A stretch of DNA of 54,449 nucleotides from Candidatus Staskawiczbacteria bacterium (GCA_903835075.1 CAILLM010000005.1:1-54449), one strand, 5' to 3'; numbered from the stretch's first letter, positions 41,893-51,469 are shown. The notes: generated by a model not told the origin, from the sequence alone. Numbers and translations: made by a program.

Positions 41893-41995
41893 GGTTGACT
41901 CTCGCTTTCTTTTAGTTTCTCAAACAATCAAATAAGCACTTCGCACGGGACCGCCCCGCACAGAAACACTATTTGACAAGGTTCTCGAATGCTTT

Positions 41996-42024
41996 ACTAT
42001 ATCATATTAACACAACACTGTCAA
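41996..42024 (-). promoter_or_regulatory. near-consensus promoter of the SPFH gene
   Basis: On the minus strand TTGACA (42024-42019), 17 bases, TATAGT (42001-41996). Leader about 100 bases. The -35 lies in a small dyad, AACAC/GTGTT. Confidence 0.75.
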
Positions 42025-42042
42025 GGTGTTGAGAAACCATTG

Positions 42043-42072
42043 TTGCTCTTGTCTTTTTATACATGTTATAAT
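42043..42072 (+). promoter_or_regulatory. promoter of the PrgI-VirB4 operon
   Basis: TTGCTC (42043-42048), 18 bases, extended -10 TGTTATAAT (42064-42072). Leader about 23 bases before the PrgI gene. It is back to back with the SPFH promoter. Confidence 0.65.
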
Positions 42073-42101
42073 AGAAGAATTTAAAATTATAGATTAATTT
42101 T

Positions 42102-42509
42102 ATGGAACAATATCCTATACCACAATTTATTGAACAAGAAAGTAGAATTGCTTTCTTTATTTCATTTAGACAGTTTTTCTACTTGGTGGGGGCGGGGGTT
42201 CTTTGCTTTTTTCTATATTTTACTTTGCCTCGCATTATTTTTTATATCGCTTCGGCAGTTATTGCTGTTGCCTCGGTAATTCTTGCATTTGGAACAATAA
42301 ATGGCACGCCCATTTTGAATGTAATTTTAGGGTCAATTGGTTTTTCATTTGGTGGTAAAAATTACACTTGGAGTAAAAAAGAATCGCCATATCCTTTCAA
42401 GCCAATTCAACGAACCCAAATTAAAAAAATAGATTCAGGGCCAGTTTTAAAAGCACAAAACAGCCAACTAAAAAGAACAAAAACTTTAATTGATTTAAAA
42501 ACAAAATAA
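42102..42509 (+). CDS. PrgI-family T4SS membrane protein
   Basis: A 135-residue protein of the PrgI family, a small inner-membrane component found with VirB4 in Gram-positive and candidate-phyla type IV secretion systems. The N-terminal YPIPQFIEQESRIAFFISFR (residues 4-23) is typical. Two adjacent membrane helices follow (about 25-43 and 46-66), then a soluble tail. The next gene starts 1 base after its stop. Confidence 0.87.
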   Translation: MEQYPIPQFIEQESRIAFFISFRQFFYLVGAGVLCFFLYFTLPRIIFYIASAVIAVASVILAFGTINGTPILNVILGSIGFSFGGKNYTWSKKESPYPFKPIQRTQIKKIDSGPVLKAQNSQLKRTKTLIDLKTK

Positions 42510-42510
42510 T

Positions 42511-43167
42511 ATGGCAGAATCAGCAACGCAAGCATTTTTAGAAATACAAGATATTAGAGAGGGAGTTTTACTTTTGAAAAATAATTCTATTAGAGGAATT
42601 TTGATGACCTCTTCAATAAACTTTGCTTTAAAATCTGAAGAAGAGCAAACAGCAACAATATTTGCTTTTCAAAACTTTTTAAATTCCTTAGACTTTTTTT
42701 GCCAAATTGTTATTCAATCAAGAAATATAAATATCACTCCATATTTAGACAGTTTAAAAGATTTGGAAGAAAAACAAACCAACGAATTACTAAAAAAACA
42801 AACTTCTTCTTATCGAGAATTTATAAAAGAAATGGTGGTGGGGGACGTGGTTATGACTAAAAGTTTTTACATTGTGGTGCCATATAATTTGATGGAAATC
42901 TTTGGAGTAAAGGGCGCTCAGAAAAATTTTGGCATGGTAGCTGGAAGTAGTGCAAACAGCAAACCAATGTCTGATGATGATTTCCAAAGATGTAAATCAC
43001 AACTATGGCAAAGAATGGAATATATTTCTATGGGACTAAGAAGATGTGGGCTAGAAGCTGTTCCGTTAACAACTCCAGAACTTATAGAGTTGTTTTGGTC
43101 TATTCATCATCCTGACCAAGCAGAAATTGGATATTACCCAGAAATATTACCAGAGTTACTTAAGTAA
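42511..43167 (+). CDS. VirB4 N-terminal-like companion protein
   Basis: A 218-residue soluble protein conserved in place between PrgI and the VirB4 ATPase. It begins TQAFLEIQDIREGVLLLKNN, continues RGILMTSSINFALKSEEEQT and includes FFCQIVIQSRNINITPYLD. This resembles the N-terminal (TraC/TrsE-like, non-ATPase) region of VirB4 proteins. It may therefore be the split-off N-terminal domain of VirB4, since the ATPase encoded next is short for an intact VirB4. There is no Walker motif. Tight spacing (1 base upstream, 11 downstream) implies one transcript. Confidence 0.7.
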   Translation: MAESATQAFLEIQDIREGVLLLKNNSIRGILMTSSINFALKSEEEQTATIFAFQNFLNSLDFFCQIVIQSRNINITPYLDSLKDLEEKQTNELLKKQTSSYREFIKEMVVGDVVMTKSFYIVVPYNLMEIFGVKGAQKNFGMVAGSSANSKPMSDDDFQRCKSQLWQRMEYISMGLRRCGLEAVPLTTPELIELFWSIHHPDQAEIGYYPEILPELLK

Positions 43168-43178
43168 TACAAAAAACT

Positions 43179-44984
43179 ATGAAATTTTTAGATAATCTTT
43201 TAGGTAAAAAAGAGCAAGACCTTACTGAGCAAATTTTTCAAGAAGAAGCTTTTGATGTAAAAGATATTATTGCTCCGCCATATATTGGGGTTTTGCAAGA
43301 CCACATAAAATTGGGCGAGCGTTTGGCAAAATCTTTTTTTGTTTTTTCTTATCCCCGTTATTTAAACACTGGATGGTTTTCACCTGTTATAGATTTAAAC
43401 ACTCCAATGGACATTTCATTTTTTATACATCCTGTAAGTTCAGAATTAATTTTAAAAAAATTAAGAAAAAAAGTTACGGAAGTTTCTTCAGAATTGTTGG
43501 AAAGGGAAGAGAAGGGCTTGATTAGAGATCCTGCTTTGGAAACCGCTTACAAAGACATTGAAACATTAAGAGATAACTTAATGACTGCTCAAGAAAAAAT
43601 GTTTCGGCTGGGTTTATATATTACAATTTATGAAACTTCTGAAAAAGAATTACGCGACACTGAGCTTACTTTAAGATCAATTTTTGAATCTAGATTAATT
43701 TATATTAAGCCTGCATTGTTTAAACAAAAAGAAGGATTTATTTCTTGCAACCCATATGGAATGGATTTAATTAATGTTCACACTCCAATGGATACGGCCC
43801 CACTTTCAACTTGTTTCCCATTTATTTGTTTTGACCTAAGTTCTAATGAAGGAATTTTATATGGCATAAATAGACATAATAATTCTTTAGTTTTATTTGA
43901 TAGATTTAGTTTGGAAAATGCTAACATGGTTGTTTTTGCTAAAGCTGGTTCTGGAAAGTCTTATGCAATTAAACTAGAAATTTTAAGATATTTAATGCAA
44001 GGCGTGGACGTAATTATTATTGACCCAGAAAATGAATATGAAGTTTTGGCTGATTCTGTTGGCGGTTCATTTTTAAAAATTTCTTTAACTTCTGCAAATC
44101 ACTTAAACCCTTTTGATTTACCCGTGCCTGGGCCAGATGATAATCCTCAAGATATTTTAAGATCTAATGTTATCAACTTGGTTGGACTTTTGCGAATTAT
44201 GTTGGGCGGGCTAACGCCAGAAGAAGACAGTATTTTAGATGAAGCTTTAACACAAACATATGCTGTGCGTGATATTACTGCTGAATCAGATCCAAAAACC
44301 TGGGCAAACAATACTCCGCTCATGTCTGACTTCCAAGAAATTTTAGAAAGTATGACTGGTACAGAATCTTTGGTAAAACGTATTGGTAAATTTACTAAAG
44401 GAACTTTTGCTGATTTCTTTAACCAACAATCTAATATTTCTTTAGACAAAAACTTTGTTGTTTTTGGAATAAGAGACATGGAAGAATCTTTAAGGCCAAT
44501 TGCTTTATACATTGTTATGAGATATATTTGGAACATTGTAAGATCAAAATTGAAAAAAAGAATTTTAGTTATTGATGAAGCTTGGTGGCTTATGCAATCA
44601 GCTGACGGAGCATCATTTCTTTTTGGTCTTGTAAAAAGAGGAAGAAAATATTGGCTGGGAGTTACAACAATTACTCAGGATGTGTCTGACTTTATGAAGT
44701 CTGATTATGGCAAGGCAATTATTACAAACTCTTCATTACAACTTTTAATGAAACAATCTACTGCTGACATTGATACTGTGCAAAAAGTTTTTAATTTAAC
44801 AGAACAGGAAAAATATTTATTGTTGGGAGCATCAATTGGAGAAGGATTATTTTTCGCAGGTAAAAAACATGTGTTTCTTTCTGTTGTTGCCAGCCAAACA
44901 GAAAACCAAATAATCACAACTAACCCACAAGAAGTTTTAGCAAATAGGGAAGCGAAGAAAAATCTGGAATCATCAAAAAATTAA
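43179..44984 (+). CDS. virB4-like: VirB4/TraC-type secretion ATPase
   Basis: A 601-residue cytoplasmic ATPase that powers type IV secretion or pilus assembly. The C-terminal RecA-like domain has Walker A VFAKAGSGKSYAIK (about 251-264), followed by VIIIDPENEYEVL (about 280-292), and Walker B RILVIDEAWWLM (about 463-474), the diagnostic VirB4 box. An HAD/QQ-type motif GVTTITQDVSDF follows near 495. The N-terminal 240 residues are the membrane-associated half. No VirD4 coupling protein or relaxase is visible in the window, so conjugation is not supported; pilus assembly or protein/DNA traffic is more likely. Confidence 0.92.
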   Translation: MKFLDNLLGKKEQDLTEQIFQEEAFDVKDIIAPPYIGVLQDHIKLGERLAKSFFVFSYPRYLNTGWFSPVIDLNTPMDISFFIHPVSSELILKKLRKKVTEVSSELLEREEKGLIRDPALETAYKDIETLRDNLMTAQEKMFRLGLYITIYETSEKELRDTELTLRSIFESRLIYIKPALFKQKEGFISCNPYGMDLINVHTPMDTAPLSTCFPFICFDLSSNEGILYGINRHNNSLVLFDRFSLENANMVVFAKAGSGKSYAIKLEILRYLMQGVDVIIIDPENEYEVLADSVGGSFLKISLTSANHLNPFDLPVPGPDDNPQDILRSNVINLVGLLRIMLGGLTPEEDSILDEALTQTYAVRDITAESDPKTWANNTPLMSDFQEILESMTGTESLVKRIGKFTKGTFADFFNQQSNISLDKNFVVFGIRDMEESLRPIALYIVMRYIWNIVRSKLKKRILVIDEAWWLMQSADGASFLFGLVKRGRKYWLGVTTITQDVSDFMKSDYGKAIITNSSLQLLMKQSTADIDTVQKVFNLTEQEKYLLLGASIGEGLFFAGKKHVFLSVVASQTENQIITTNPQEVLANREAKKNLESSKN

Positions 44985-45002
44985 ATTTTAAAAATACAAT
45001 AC

Positions 45003-48000
45003 GTGGCAAATTTTCTTAAAAATTTTTTTTCTTTTTGTTGCTTATGCAGTGTTTTTTTGTTAAAAGCAGAATTGGTTTTTGCACTAGAAGTTAAGTACCC
45101 AGATATTTTAGGGAAGTCTTTAGATGACAGCTCCACATTAGGAAATTTTGTTTGCTATTTATTTAATGCAGGAGTTTCTTTGGCAATCACAATTGCTGTT
45201 TGTACAATAGTCTATGGAGCAATTTATTATATAATTTCTTATGGGCGGGGGAGTTTTACTAGTGAAGCCAAGGACTGGATAAAGTCAGGGATTTTGGGAA
45301 TGCTGATAATTGTATGCGCTTCTCTAATTCTTTACACCATAAACCCAGATGTAAAAACTTGTAAAATTTCTTTATTGGCCAATGCCACTCTTCCAAATAT
45401 TTTTGGCACTATTCCTGCATCATCAACACCCGTGTCTGCTGCTACTTATAATGAAATTCCTGTTGGAACTTTAGTTGAAAATCTTTTAACAAGAACCTCT
45501 ATTTTTGCTTCTTATGATAAATATGGAGATATTGTTATGCCAGATCCCAGCCAATCAACAGGGGGTAATAGCCAGCCTAGTAATCCCTATGTAAATGAAG
45601 ACCGAGTAACAGGCTTGAGACAAATGATAGAAGGAGCGCAAAGAAAAGCCCGCGTAGCTGCTGAGTTGTCAGATGAAATAACCAAGTTAATGAACACCTG
45701 CTCTTGCAGAATAAAAGATGCAAACGGAAAAGATACTGGCAAAAGTAAGTGTGACCCAACCTGCGACCCTGCCAATGGGGGATGCCCAGTAAAAGGCTCT
45801 TGTCCTGGCGGTTCTTGTGATGCCAAGGGTGCTTGTTTTGGTGGATCATGCAAGCCGTCATATTCTTCGCCCGATTGTTGCCCTACGGGTGTCAAAGAAA
45901 AAATTGAGCATGGTCCCATATATGTACATATTGATGTTAACAAAGACCCAGATAACAATACACAAGTTACCTGTGATGTTCCATGTACAGAAGATTCTGA
46001 CTGCCAGTCGGCAGGATCAAAAGAATTGAATAGAACTAATACCAAAGAAACAATGGGGCCATCTTGCGACCCCGATACCCATACCTGCGGGGTAAAATAT
46101 AAAGGACTAGATGAGTTTAGGTGCCCGCTATCTTCTCAAGACAAAAAAATGCAAAAGTGTGAAGACATAATGCCCATAATTTCTACAGCAGCCACAAGTG
46201 CGGGCAATATTGGTGTTGTGCAAATATATCCTGATAAATGGTATAAGTTAACTTTGTGGCAACAATTAAAATGGTTTCAAGAATATATTTTAGCCTGGTC
46301 AGACACTTTTGGTTTGCATGCAGATATACAAAATTTACAATCTGCAAGACAAAAAATAAGCCAATGTCATCGCTTAGTAGCTGCCACAGACATGTTAAAA
46401 AGTAATGAGGTTTTAAGTCTACAAAAACAAGTTATAATTAAAAGCCCAACCCAACTTGTTGATTTTTCAAGTGGAAAAACAATAAATTCTTCACAATATT
46501 GTACGGGCTTTAATTATGACAAGTCTGATTGTTTAGGAAATTGTAACAAACAATGCCCAGATTCTGGCGCTACAAGTGCTTATGCAGAATGCAAAGATGC
46601 CTCTTGTTTAACAAATGCTTTCAAAACAAAAAAGTGCAATGACGGGACTGATTTTAACAGTTGTTTAAAAACCTGCCAAGATGATTGCGCGAAAGATTGT
46701 GTATCACACTATCCGGGTTGCTCTCCAGAAAGAAGCGCTTGCGAACAACAATGTGAAAGTAGTGGTCAATGTGCCATAGATAATGCTGACAAATGCTTAT
46801 TTGCTTCTGTTGGGGGAGTCACAGCTTGTGCAAAAAATAATGCCGACGATTCTTCTGCTTTTAACGCTTGTATTTATAAAAGTAACACTTGTATAAATGG
46901 CTCCAAACAACATTCTGGTTATCCAGATTGTATAAGCAATTTTAATGATTTAGATAAAAAATGCTCAACACTTAAAGACTTAACCAGTTGCATAGCCGAG
47001 AAACAAAATGGTGTCTGTATGTGGCTTGGAGATTCTTGCGGAGGATTTTCTAAATCTGTAAAAACTACTGATCCTCTTTATTGTTCGAATCTTACAGGAA
47101 AAAACACTTGTGAAGGGGCAGGATGTATTTGGTCACCTGCGCATTGCCTTGTAGGAAACTTATTTCCAGATAGCCAAGTATATTCTGCTACATATCTTTA
47201 TGAAAACCCCAATAATCAAAAGTGCCCAATAGGTCAAACCAAAAATCCTCAAACAAATGTCAACGGCCTTGTATCTTCTTTGTGTGTAAATATATATCCA
47301 GAAACCGCTAAATGTCCAGCCAGTGCATCTTCTGGATGCCCAACTTGTCCATGCGGTAAAATAGATGAGCCTTTTGGATTTCTTGTGCCAAATAGAAGCA
47401 CGGCCGTTGCCTATAAAAAATGCACAAACAGTGGCCAATGCGCAAAAGATCAAATTTGTATACAAAAGGTGTGCATGAGTAATGGAAAAGAAAATATTCC
47501 TTGCAAAACCGACGCTCAATGTTGTAAAACAGGAGAAACTTGCTCAACCACAAAACATGTTTGCGTAACTAACGCAGGTGACGAAGGCTATGTTGTTAAA
47601 ACTCCAAATATTACTGTTTACCAAATGGTAAGCCCTCAGTGTAACGGATATGCTTATAATGATGACCCCCTAACTTATTATTGTGAAGATAATTGGTGGA
47701 ATGATTTCTATAAAGAAAAAAGTGATCCATCAACTCCAATAGGAAAAGAAAAAAATTGCAGTAAGAAAGAAGTTATTCCTATTGGTCAAACAATTGATAA
47801 CTCTTTGGCTTGGACTAAAACAATTTTAAAAGTACCAGAGACAACATCAAAATTAATCCAACCACTACTTGACCAGATGAAAAAAATGGGAAATGCAATA
47901 GAAACAGATGAGTCAAAAAATCCCTACCCGCAAGTAGCAAATTATTGTAAGTGCGGAGCACAATTTGAAGATAATACACCCATGTGCACGAGCGGTTGCC

Positions 48001-48626
48001 AATATCATCAACAACAAGTGATGGTAGATGTAAATACAGCTGATGCCAACGGTAACCCAATAACTATTCAACAATTACAATGGCAATGCAGTTGCGACCT
48101 TGACCCATGCAAGGGTAGTCCATGCCAACAAATGGTAGATTACCATTCACAGCTTTGGAATGCTTACATAAAATTTATGAATGATGCCGATAGCCCAGAC
48201 CATCCAACAGATAACACCTGCAACAAAAAACCTAGCTCAGGGACTACAAAATTTGGATATACTGTTAAGCCAGACTATATAAGTACTTATACCTGGTTTA
48301 TTGAAGAACCTAGAAGTGATATTTTAAAACAATTAACTTATTCTAGGCAACAAACAGATTATTGCAGTACAAACAGCACAGCCTACGGCCAAAGCCAAGT
48401 TAGGTTACTAAACTGTTCTAGGGCTGAAAATGAACTTTTGCCGCCAATTAACCAAGATAAAATACAGCTAAATGGCAAGGCCTACCCAGGAAAATGTTAT
48501 GGTGAAAAATTAGGTAAAGCAGCAGGGGCAGATTTAACCGATGACTGGATGTGCTGCACACAATGGAGCGACACGCAATCAAAAAATAAAGATCCGTTAT
48601 ATGAATTAAAAAATAATAATCTTTAA
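45003..48626 (+). CDS. giant Cys-rich surface protein with T4SS pilin-like N-terminus
   Basis: A 1207-residue protein starting with GTG. A signal peptide (1-27, ending near VFA) and two membrane helices (about 48-74 and 93-113) form the same head as the pilin-like proteins of this window. The rest is a very Cys-rich region (over 100 Cys) with many short CxxC, CxxxC and CC motifs, for example CDPTCDPANGGCPVKGSCPG and CKDASCLTNAF. A long low-Cys helix lies near 380-460. No catalytic motif is seen. An extracellular, disulfide-stabilised (or metal-binding) adhesin or pilus-associated protein is likely. It follows virB4 after 18 bases. Confidence 0.75.
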   Translation: MANFLKNFFSFCCLCSVFLLKAELVFALEVKYPDILGKSLDDSSTLGNFVCYLFNAGVSLAITIAVCTIVYGAIYYIISYGRGSFTSEAKDWIKSGILGMLIIVCASLILYTINPDVKTCKISLLANATLPNIFGTIPASSTPVSAATYNEIPVGTLVENLLTRTSIFASYDKYGDIVMPDPSQSTGGNSQPSNPYVNEDRVTGLRQMIEGAQRKARVAAELSDEITKLMNTCSCRIKDANGKDTGKSKCDPTCDPANGGCPVKGSCPGGSCDAKGACFGGSCKPSYSSPDCCPTGVKEKIEHGPIYVHIDVNKDPDNNTQVTCDVPCTEDSDCQSAGSKELNRTNTKETMGPSCDPDTHTCGVKYKGLDEFRCPLSSQDKKMQKCEDIMPIISTAATSAGNIGVVQIYPDKWYKLTLWQQLKWFQEYILAWSDTFGLHADIQNLQSARQKISQCHRLVAATDMLKSNEVLSLQKQVIIKSPTQLVDFSSGKTINSSQYCTGFNYDKSDCLGNCNKQCPDSGATSAYAECKDASCLTNAFKTKKCNDGTDFNSCLKTCQDDCAKDCVSHYPGCSPERSACEQQCESSGQCAIDNADKCLFASVGGVTACAKNNADDSSAFNACIYKSNTCINGSKQHSGYPDCISNFNDLDKKCSTLKDLTSCIAEKQNGVCMWLGDSCGGFSKSVKTTDPLYCSNLTGKNTCEGAGCIWSPAHCLVGNLFPDSQVYSATYLYENPNNQKCPIGQTKNPQTNVNGLVSSLCVNIYPETAKCPASASSGCPTCPCGKIDEPFGFLVPNRSTAVAYKKCTNSGQCAKDQICIQKVCMSNGKENIPCKTDAQCCKTGETCSTTKHVCVTNAGDEGYVVKTPNITVYQMVSPQCNGYAYNDDPLTYYCEDNWWNDFYKEKSDPSTPIGKEKNCSKKEVIPIGQTIDNSLAWTKTILKVPETTSKLIQPLLDQMKKMGNAIETDESKNPYPQVANYCKCGAQFEDNTPMCTSGCQYHQQQVMVDVNTADANGNPITIQQLQWQCSCDLDPCKGSPCQQMVDYHSQLWNAYIKFMNDADSPDHPTDNTCNKKPSSGTTKFGYTVKPDYISTYTWFIEEPRSDILKQLTYSRQQTDYCSTNSTAYGQSQVRLLNCSRAENELLPPINQDKIQLNGKAYPGKCYGEKLGKAAGADLTDDWMCCTQWSDTQSKNKDPLYELKNNNL

Positions 48627-48637
48627 TATACTTTTGT

Positions 48638-49702
48638 ATGACAAAAAAAATATTGTTTTTTCTATTTTTAACTTTAATTTTTTTAGGAACCGCAAATTTG
48701 GTTTTTGCAGTAGAGGTAACAGATGGACCTTGTGCAAACTCAGCTAATTTGGGCGCATGCACAGTAAGCCTTTTTAAGTGGGGGATAGGCATTGCCGCTG
48801 TTTTGGCTGCCTTATCTTTTGCCGTAGGAGCAATTACGCTTACAATTTCTGGTGATAATAGTGGATTAGCGGGTAGTGGAAAAGATCGCATGAAGGGTTC
48901 TGTTTATGGCTTAGTTTTAGTGGGGGCTTCTTATTTAATTATGAATACTATTAACTTCGCATTAGTAACTCCTGGCTCTAAACCTTTAACTGAAACAGCT
49001 TTGCCAACTGTCCCTGTTGCACCTGGCGTATATTTTTATGCAGATGCTGGTTGTGGCAAAGACGCTAGTTATAGTACCGTTGTTAGCGAAGAAAGTATTG
49101 GAGCAAACATTAATGGCATTAAGGTTGTTAATGACACAGCCAATGGCGCTAATACTAAATATGGTTATGTTTTACATAAAATAGATGGCCTTGCAAATGG
49201 TGGCCCCTGTGGCAAACCAGTGACCAGCTCATCTGGGTGCCAAGGGGTTAATGGCATGCATGGAGCAATAGATGTCTTCCAAATAAACAGTCAAGATTCT
49301 TCTACTTCTGGAGATGGCGTAACTTTTTATAGTAGACCCTATGGTTTAGACAGGGGCTCACGAGCTGGATATTATGCTGTGGAATCTGGTTCTATAAATG
49401 ATCACACCTCTCCGACTGCCGATAGTATGACTTTTAAATGGGATGGGGTAGATGCTTCACAACAAGAACAAAATGACTGCTCAACATTTAAAAAGTGTCC
49501 TGGTTCAATAGACTTAAAGGGTGATTATTTGGTGGCTGTTTATTCTAACAAATCAACATCTGGAGGCTCTGGGGGTTCTGGAGATTATTGCCAAACATTC
49601 ACAGATAATGTTAACGACTTAGATGCAGAACCAGTAGTGGGCTCAGGAAGTAGAGACATACAAAATATTTATATAATACCAACTGGCGGTGCTGCAAGAT
49701 AA
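48638..49702 (+). CDS. pilin-like/ectodomain fusion protein A
   Basis: A 354-residue protein. A signal peptide (1-24) and two membrane helices (about 47-73 and 88-109) are followed by an ectodomain from about residue 125. It starts PGVYFYADAGCGKDAS and contains paired Cys, DVFQINSQDSS and GVTFYSRPYG. The ectodomain is clearly related to that of the next gene (49706). It ends with QNIYIIPTGG. No enzyme motif is recognised. It is 11 bases after the giant Cys-rich gene and 3 bases before its paralogue, so the three are translated from one message. Confidence 0.75.
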   Translation: MTKKILFFLFLTLIFLGTANLVFAVEVTDGPCANSANLGACTVSLFKWGIGIAAVLAALSFAVGAITLTISGDNSGLAGSGKDRMKGSVYGLVLVGASYLIMNTINFALVTPGSKPLTETALPTVPVAPGVYFYADAGCGKDASYSTVVSEESIGANINGIKVVNDTANGANTKYGYVLHKIDGLANGGPCGKPVTSSSGCQGVNGMHGAIDVFQINSQDSSTSGDGVTFYSRPYGLDRGSRAGYYAVESGSINDHTSPTADSMTFKWDGVDASQQEQNDCSTFKKCPGSIDLKGDYLVAVYSNKSTSGGSGGSGDYCQTFTDNVNDLDAEPVVGSGSRDIQNIYIIPTGGAAR

Positions 49703-49705
49703 TAC

Positions 49706-50923
49706 ATGGATAAAAAATTAACAAATTTAATTAAAACATTCTTCGGTTTTTTAATTGTTAATTTTTTTTATTTGCCAATAAGCAAGGCTTTTGCAGACAC
49801 TCCTCTAGAAATACAATATCCTACTGATTTTAAAACAATAACTGGACAAACAGTCTCAGCTGTTACAGACCTGCCCAGTTATATGAAGTATATGTTTAGC
49901 GCAGGAATGACAATTGGATTTTCTATTGTTATAATTTCTCTAACTATTGGAGGCATATTATATTTTTTAGCACCCATAAGCGCTGATGCAAAAAAAGAGG
50001 CAAAAGACAGGATAGCAGGGGCAATTTCGGGATTACTTATTTTGGTTTTAACATATTTGATTATAACAACCATAAATCCTCAGTTAAACATATTTAGTAG
50101 CACCAAACTTCAAGAAACGCCCCTGCCTACCGTGCAAGTCCAAAAAGACCCCGGGGTTTATTTCTATAAAGAATCGGGTTGCCCTGAAAATGGAGAAACT
50201 GCACGCAAGTCCAATATTGTAGACCTAGCAGACCTCAAAAAAAAGTTAAAATCTATTAATATTGTTCAAGACACTACTGGCAATCATTCTTATATATCAA
50301 TTTTATATGAAAATCCAAATCTATGGGGATCATGCCAATATGTTGACCCCAACAAAGGATGCCAAACCGTAGACCCATTTGCGTCATCAGCCTCTATCCA
50401 CGAATATGATTCTAGCTCTAGCGCAAACGGAGGAGTATATTTTTTCCATAAATCTTGTGTTAGCACTGACATAAGCAATTCCAATGATATAGATAAACTA
50501 ATAGAACAATGTAAAAAAGATGGATATTATATGGCATCCAAGGGTGTTTACCAATTAAAAGATTTGAAATTTCAGCAAGTCCCAGATGAGGAAAAGGAGT
50601 GCGAAAAATATGATAAAAACTCTACTTGCACCAGCAAAAAGGATCCAACATTGGCTGGAGATAATATTTCTTCCGTAATAATAAAGGGTAATTATATGGT
50701 TTTGTTTTTTTATTTTGGGCCAAACAATGAATCACAAGGTAAGTGGGCTTCTTGCCAAGAGTTTCCTAATATATATGACGTGAATAACGCGGGCCCCAGA
50801 CAAATGAAATGGGAAATTGTTAGAAATACCAAGGGATTATTTCCCAATTATATTTCAATTATTCCCATAAAGGGTCCTACACCAACAGCACCTGCTTCGA
50901 GCTTAATACCAATAATACCATAA
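49706..50923 (+). CDS. pilin-like/ectodomain fusion protein B
   Basis: A 405-residue paralogue of the preceding protein. Signal peptide (1-29, ending near AFA), two membrane helices (about 55-80 and 100-120), then an ectodomain from about 145. It shares PGVYFYKESGCPENG, an IVQDTTG/SYI segment, GGVYFFHKSC and GYYMASKGVYQL with gene A (PGVYFY, VVNDTAN, GVTFYSRPYG, GYYAVESG). It ends VRNTKGLFPNYISIIPIKG. It is the last gene of the operon, with a terminator directly after the stop. Possible role: minor pilins or tip proteins. Confidence 0.75.
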   Translation: MDKKLTNLIKTFFGFLIVNFFYLPISKAFADTPLEIQYPTDFKTITGQTVSAVTDLPSYMKYMFSAGMTIGFSIVIISLTIGGILYFLAPISADAKKEAKDRIAGAISGLLILVLTYLIITTINPQLNIFSSTKLQETPLPTVQVQKDPGVYFYKESGCPENGETARKSNIVDLADLKKKLKSINIVQDTTGNHSYISILYENPNLWGSCQYVDPNKGCQTVDPFASSASIHEYDSSSSANGGVYFFHKSCVSTDISNSNDIDKLIEQCKKDGYYMASKGVYQLKDLKFQQVPDEEKECEKYDKNSTCTSKKDPTLAGDNISSVIIKGNYMVLFFYFGPNNESQGKWASCQEFPNIYDVNNAGPRQMKWEIVRNTKGLFPNYISIIPIKGPTPTAPASSLIPIIP

Positions 50924-50959
50924 TAAAAAAACCGTCCTTTTATTGAGGGGCGGTTTTTT
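50924..50959. terminator. bidirectional terminator between T4SS operon and jag
   Basis: AAAAAACCGtCC / GGggCGGTTTTTT arms with a T-run on either strand, between convergent transcripts. Confidence 0.85.
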
Positions 50960-50971
50960 AATGTTTATTAT

Positions 50972-51469
50972 TTATTTTGGTTTTATAACAATATGTCTTT
51001 CTACATTATCTCCACTGCTTTCCGTTACAACATCTGTCCTCTGAGATAATTCTGCATGAATGATTCTTCTCTCATAAGAAGACATCGGCAAAAGAGATTT
51101 TTCTTGCCCTGTAGATGATACATAATCAGCGGAATCTTTAGCTAAATATTTTAAATATTCTATTTTATTTTTTTTATAATCATTAATATCTAGATTAACA
51201 TATAAATTATTTTTTAACTTTTTGGTTAAAACAGCCCTTAAAATACGTTGAATTTCAAAAAGTGTCTGACCTTGTTGCCCAATAATAATTTGCGGTTCCT
51301 CTATTTTAACATCCAAATCAACAACATCTAAGCTTTCATTTATCCCTTCTTTTGAATTTCTTTCCATCAACGATATGCTCGCTTGAACATCCAAAACAAC
51401 TATGGTCATTTTTTTAAAGAATTCCCGTGTCCATTCCTTGATTTGATTTATTTGATCTTGATCTATCAT
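50972..51469 (-). CDS. jag (khpB): KhpB/Jag RNA-binding protein
   Basis: A 165-residue RNA-binding protein with a KH-like domain (about 60-95; IIGQQGQTLFEIQRIL is the loop) and a C-terminal R3H domain (about 105-150; MSSYERRIIHAEL). The N-terminal Jag_N domain of many homologues is absent. In Gram-positive bacteria KhpB/EloR works with KhpA in control of cell elongation. Its start overlaps the yidC stop by 4 bases, as is usual in the rpmH-rnpA-yidC-jag block. Confidence 0.88.
   Translation of the reverse strand: MIDQDQINQIKEWTREFFKKMTIVVLDVQASISLMERNSKEGINESLDVVDLDVKIEEPQIIIGQQGQTLFEIQRILRAVLTKKLKNNLYVNLDINDYKKNKIEYLKYLAKDSADYVSSTGQEKSLLPMSSYERRIIHAELSQRTDVVTESSGDNVERHIVIKPK

Noticed and set aside
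37964-50923. Integrated conjugative element
   Set aside because: There is no relaxase, VirD4 coupling protein, integrase or attachment site in the window. The operon is better read as a resident secretion or pilus system.
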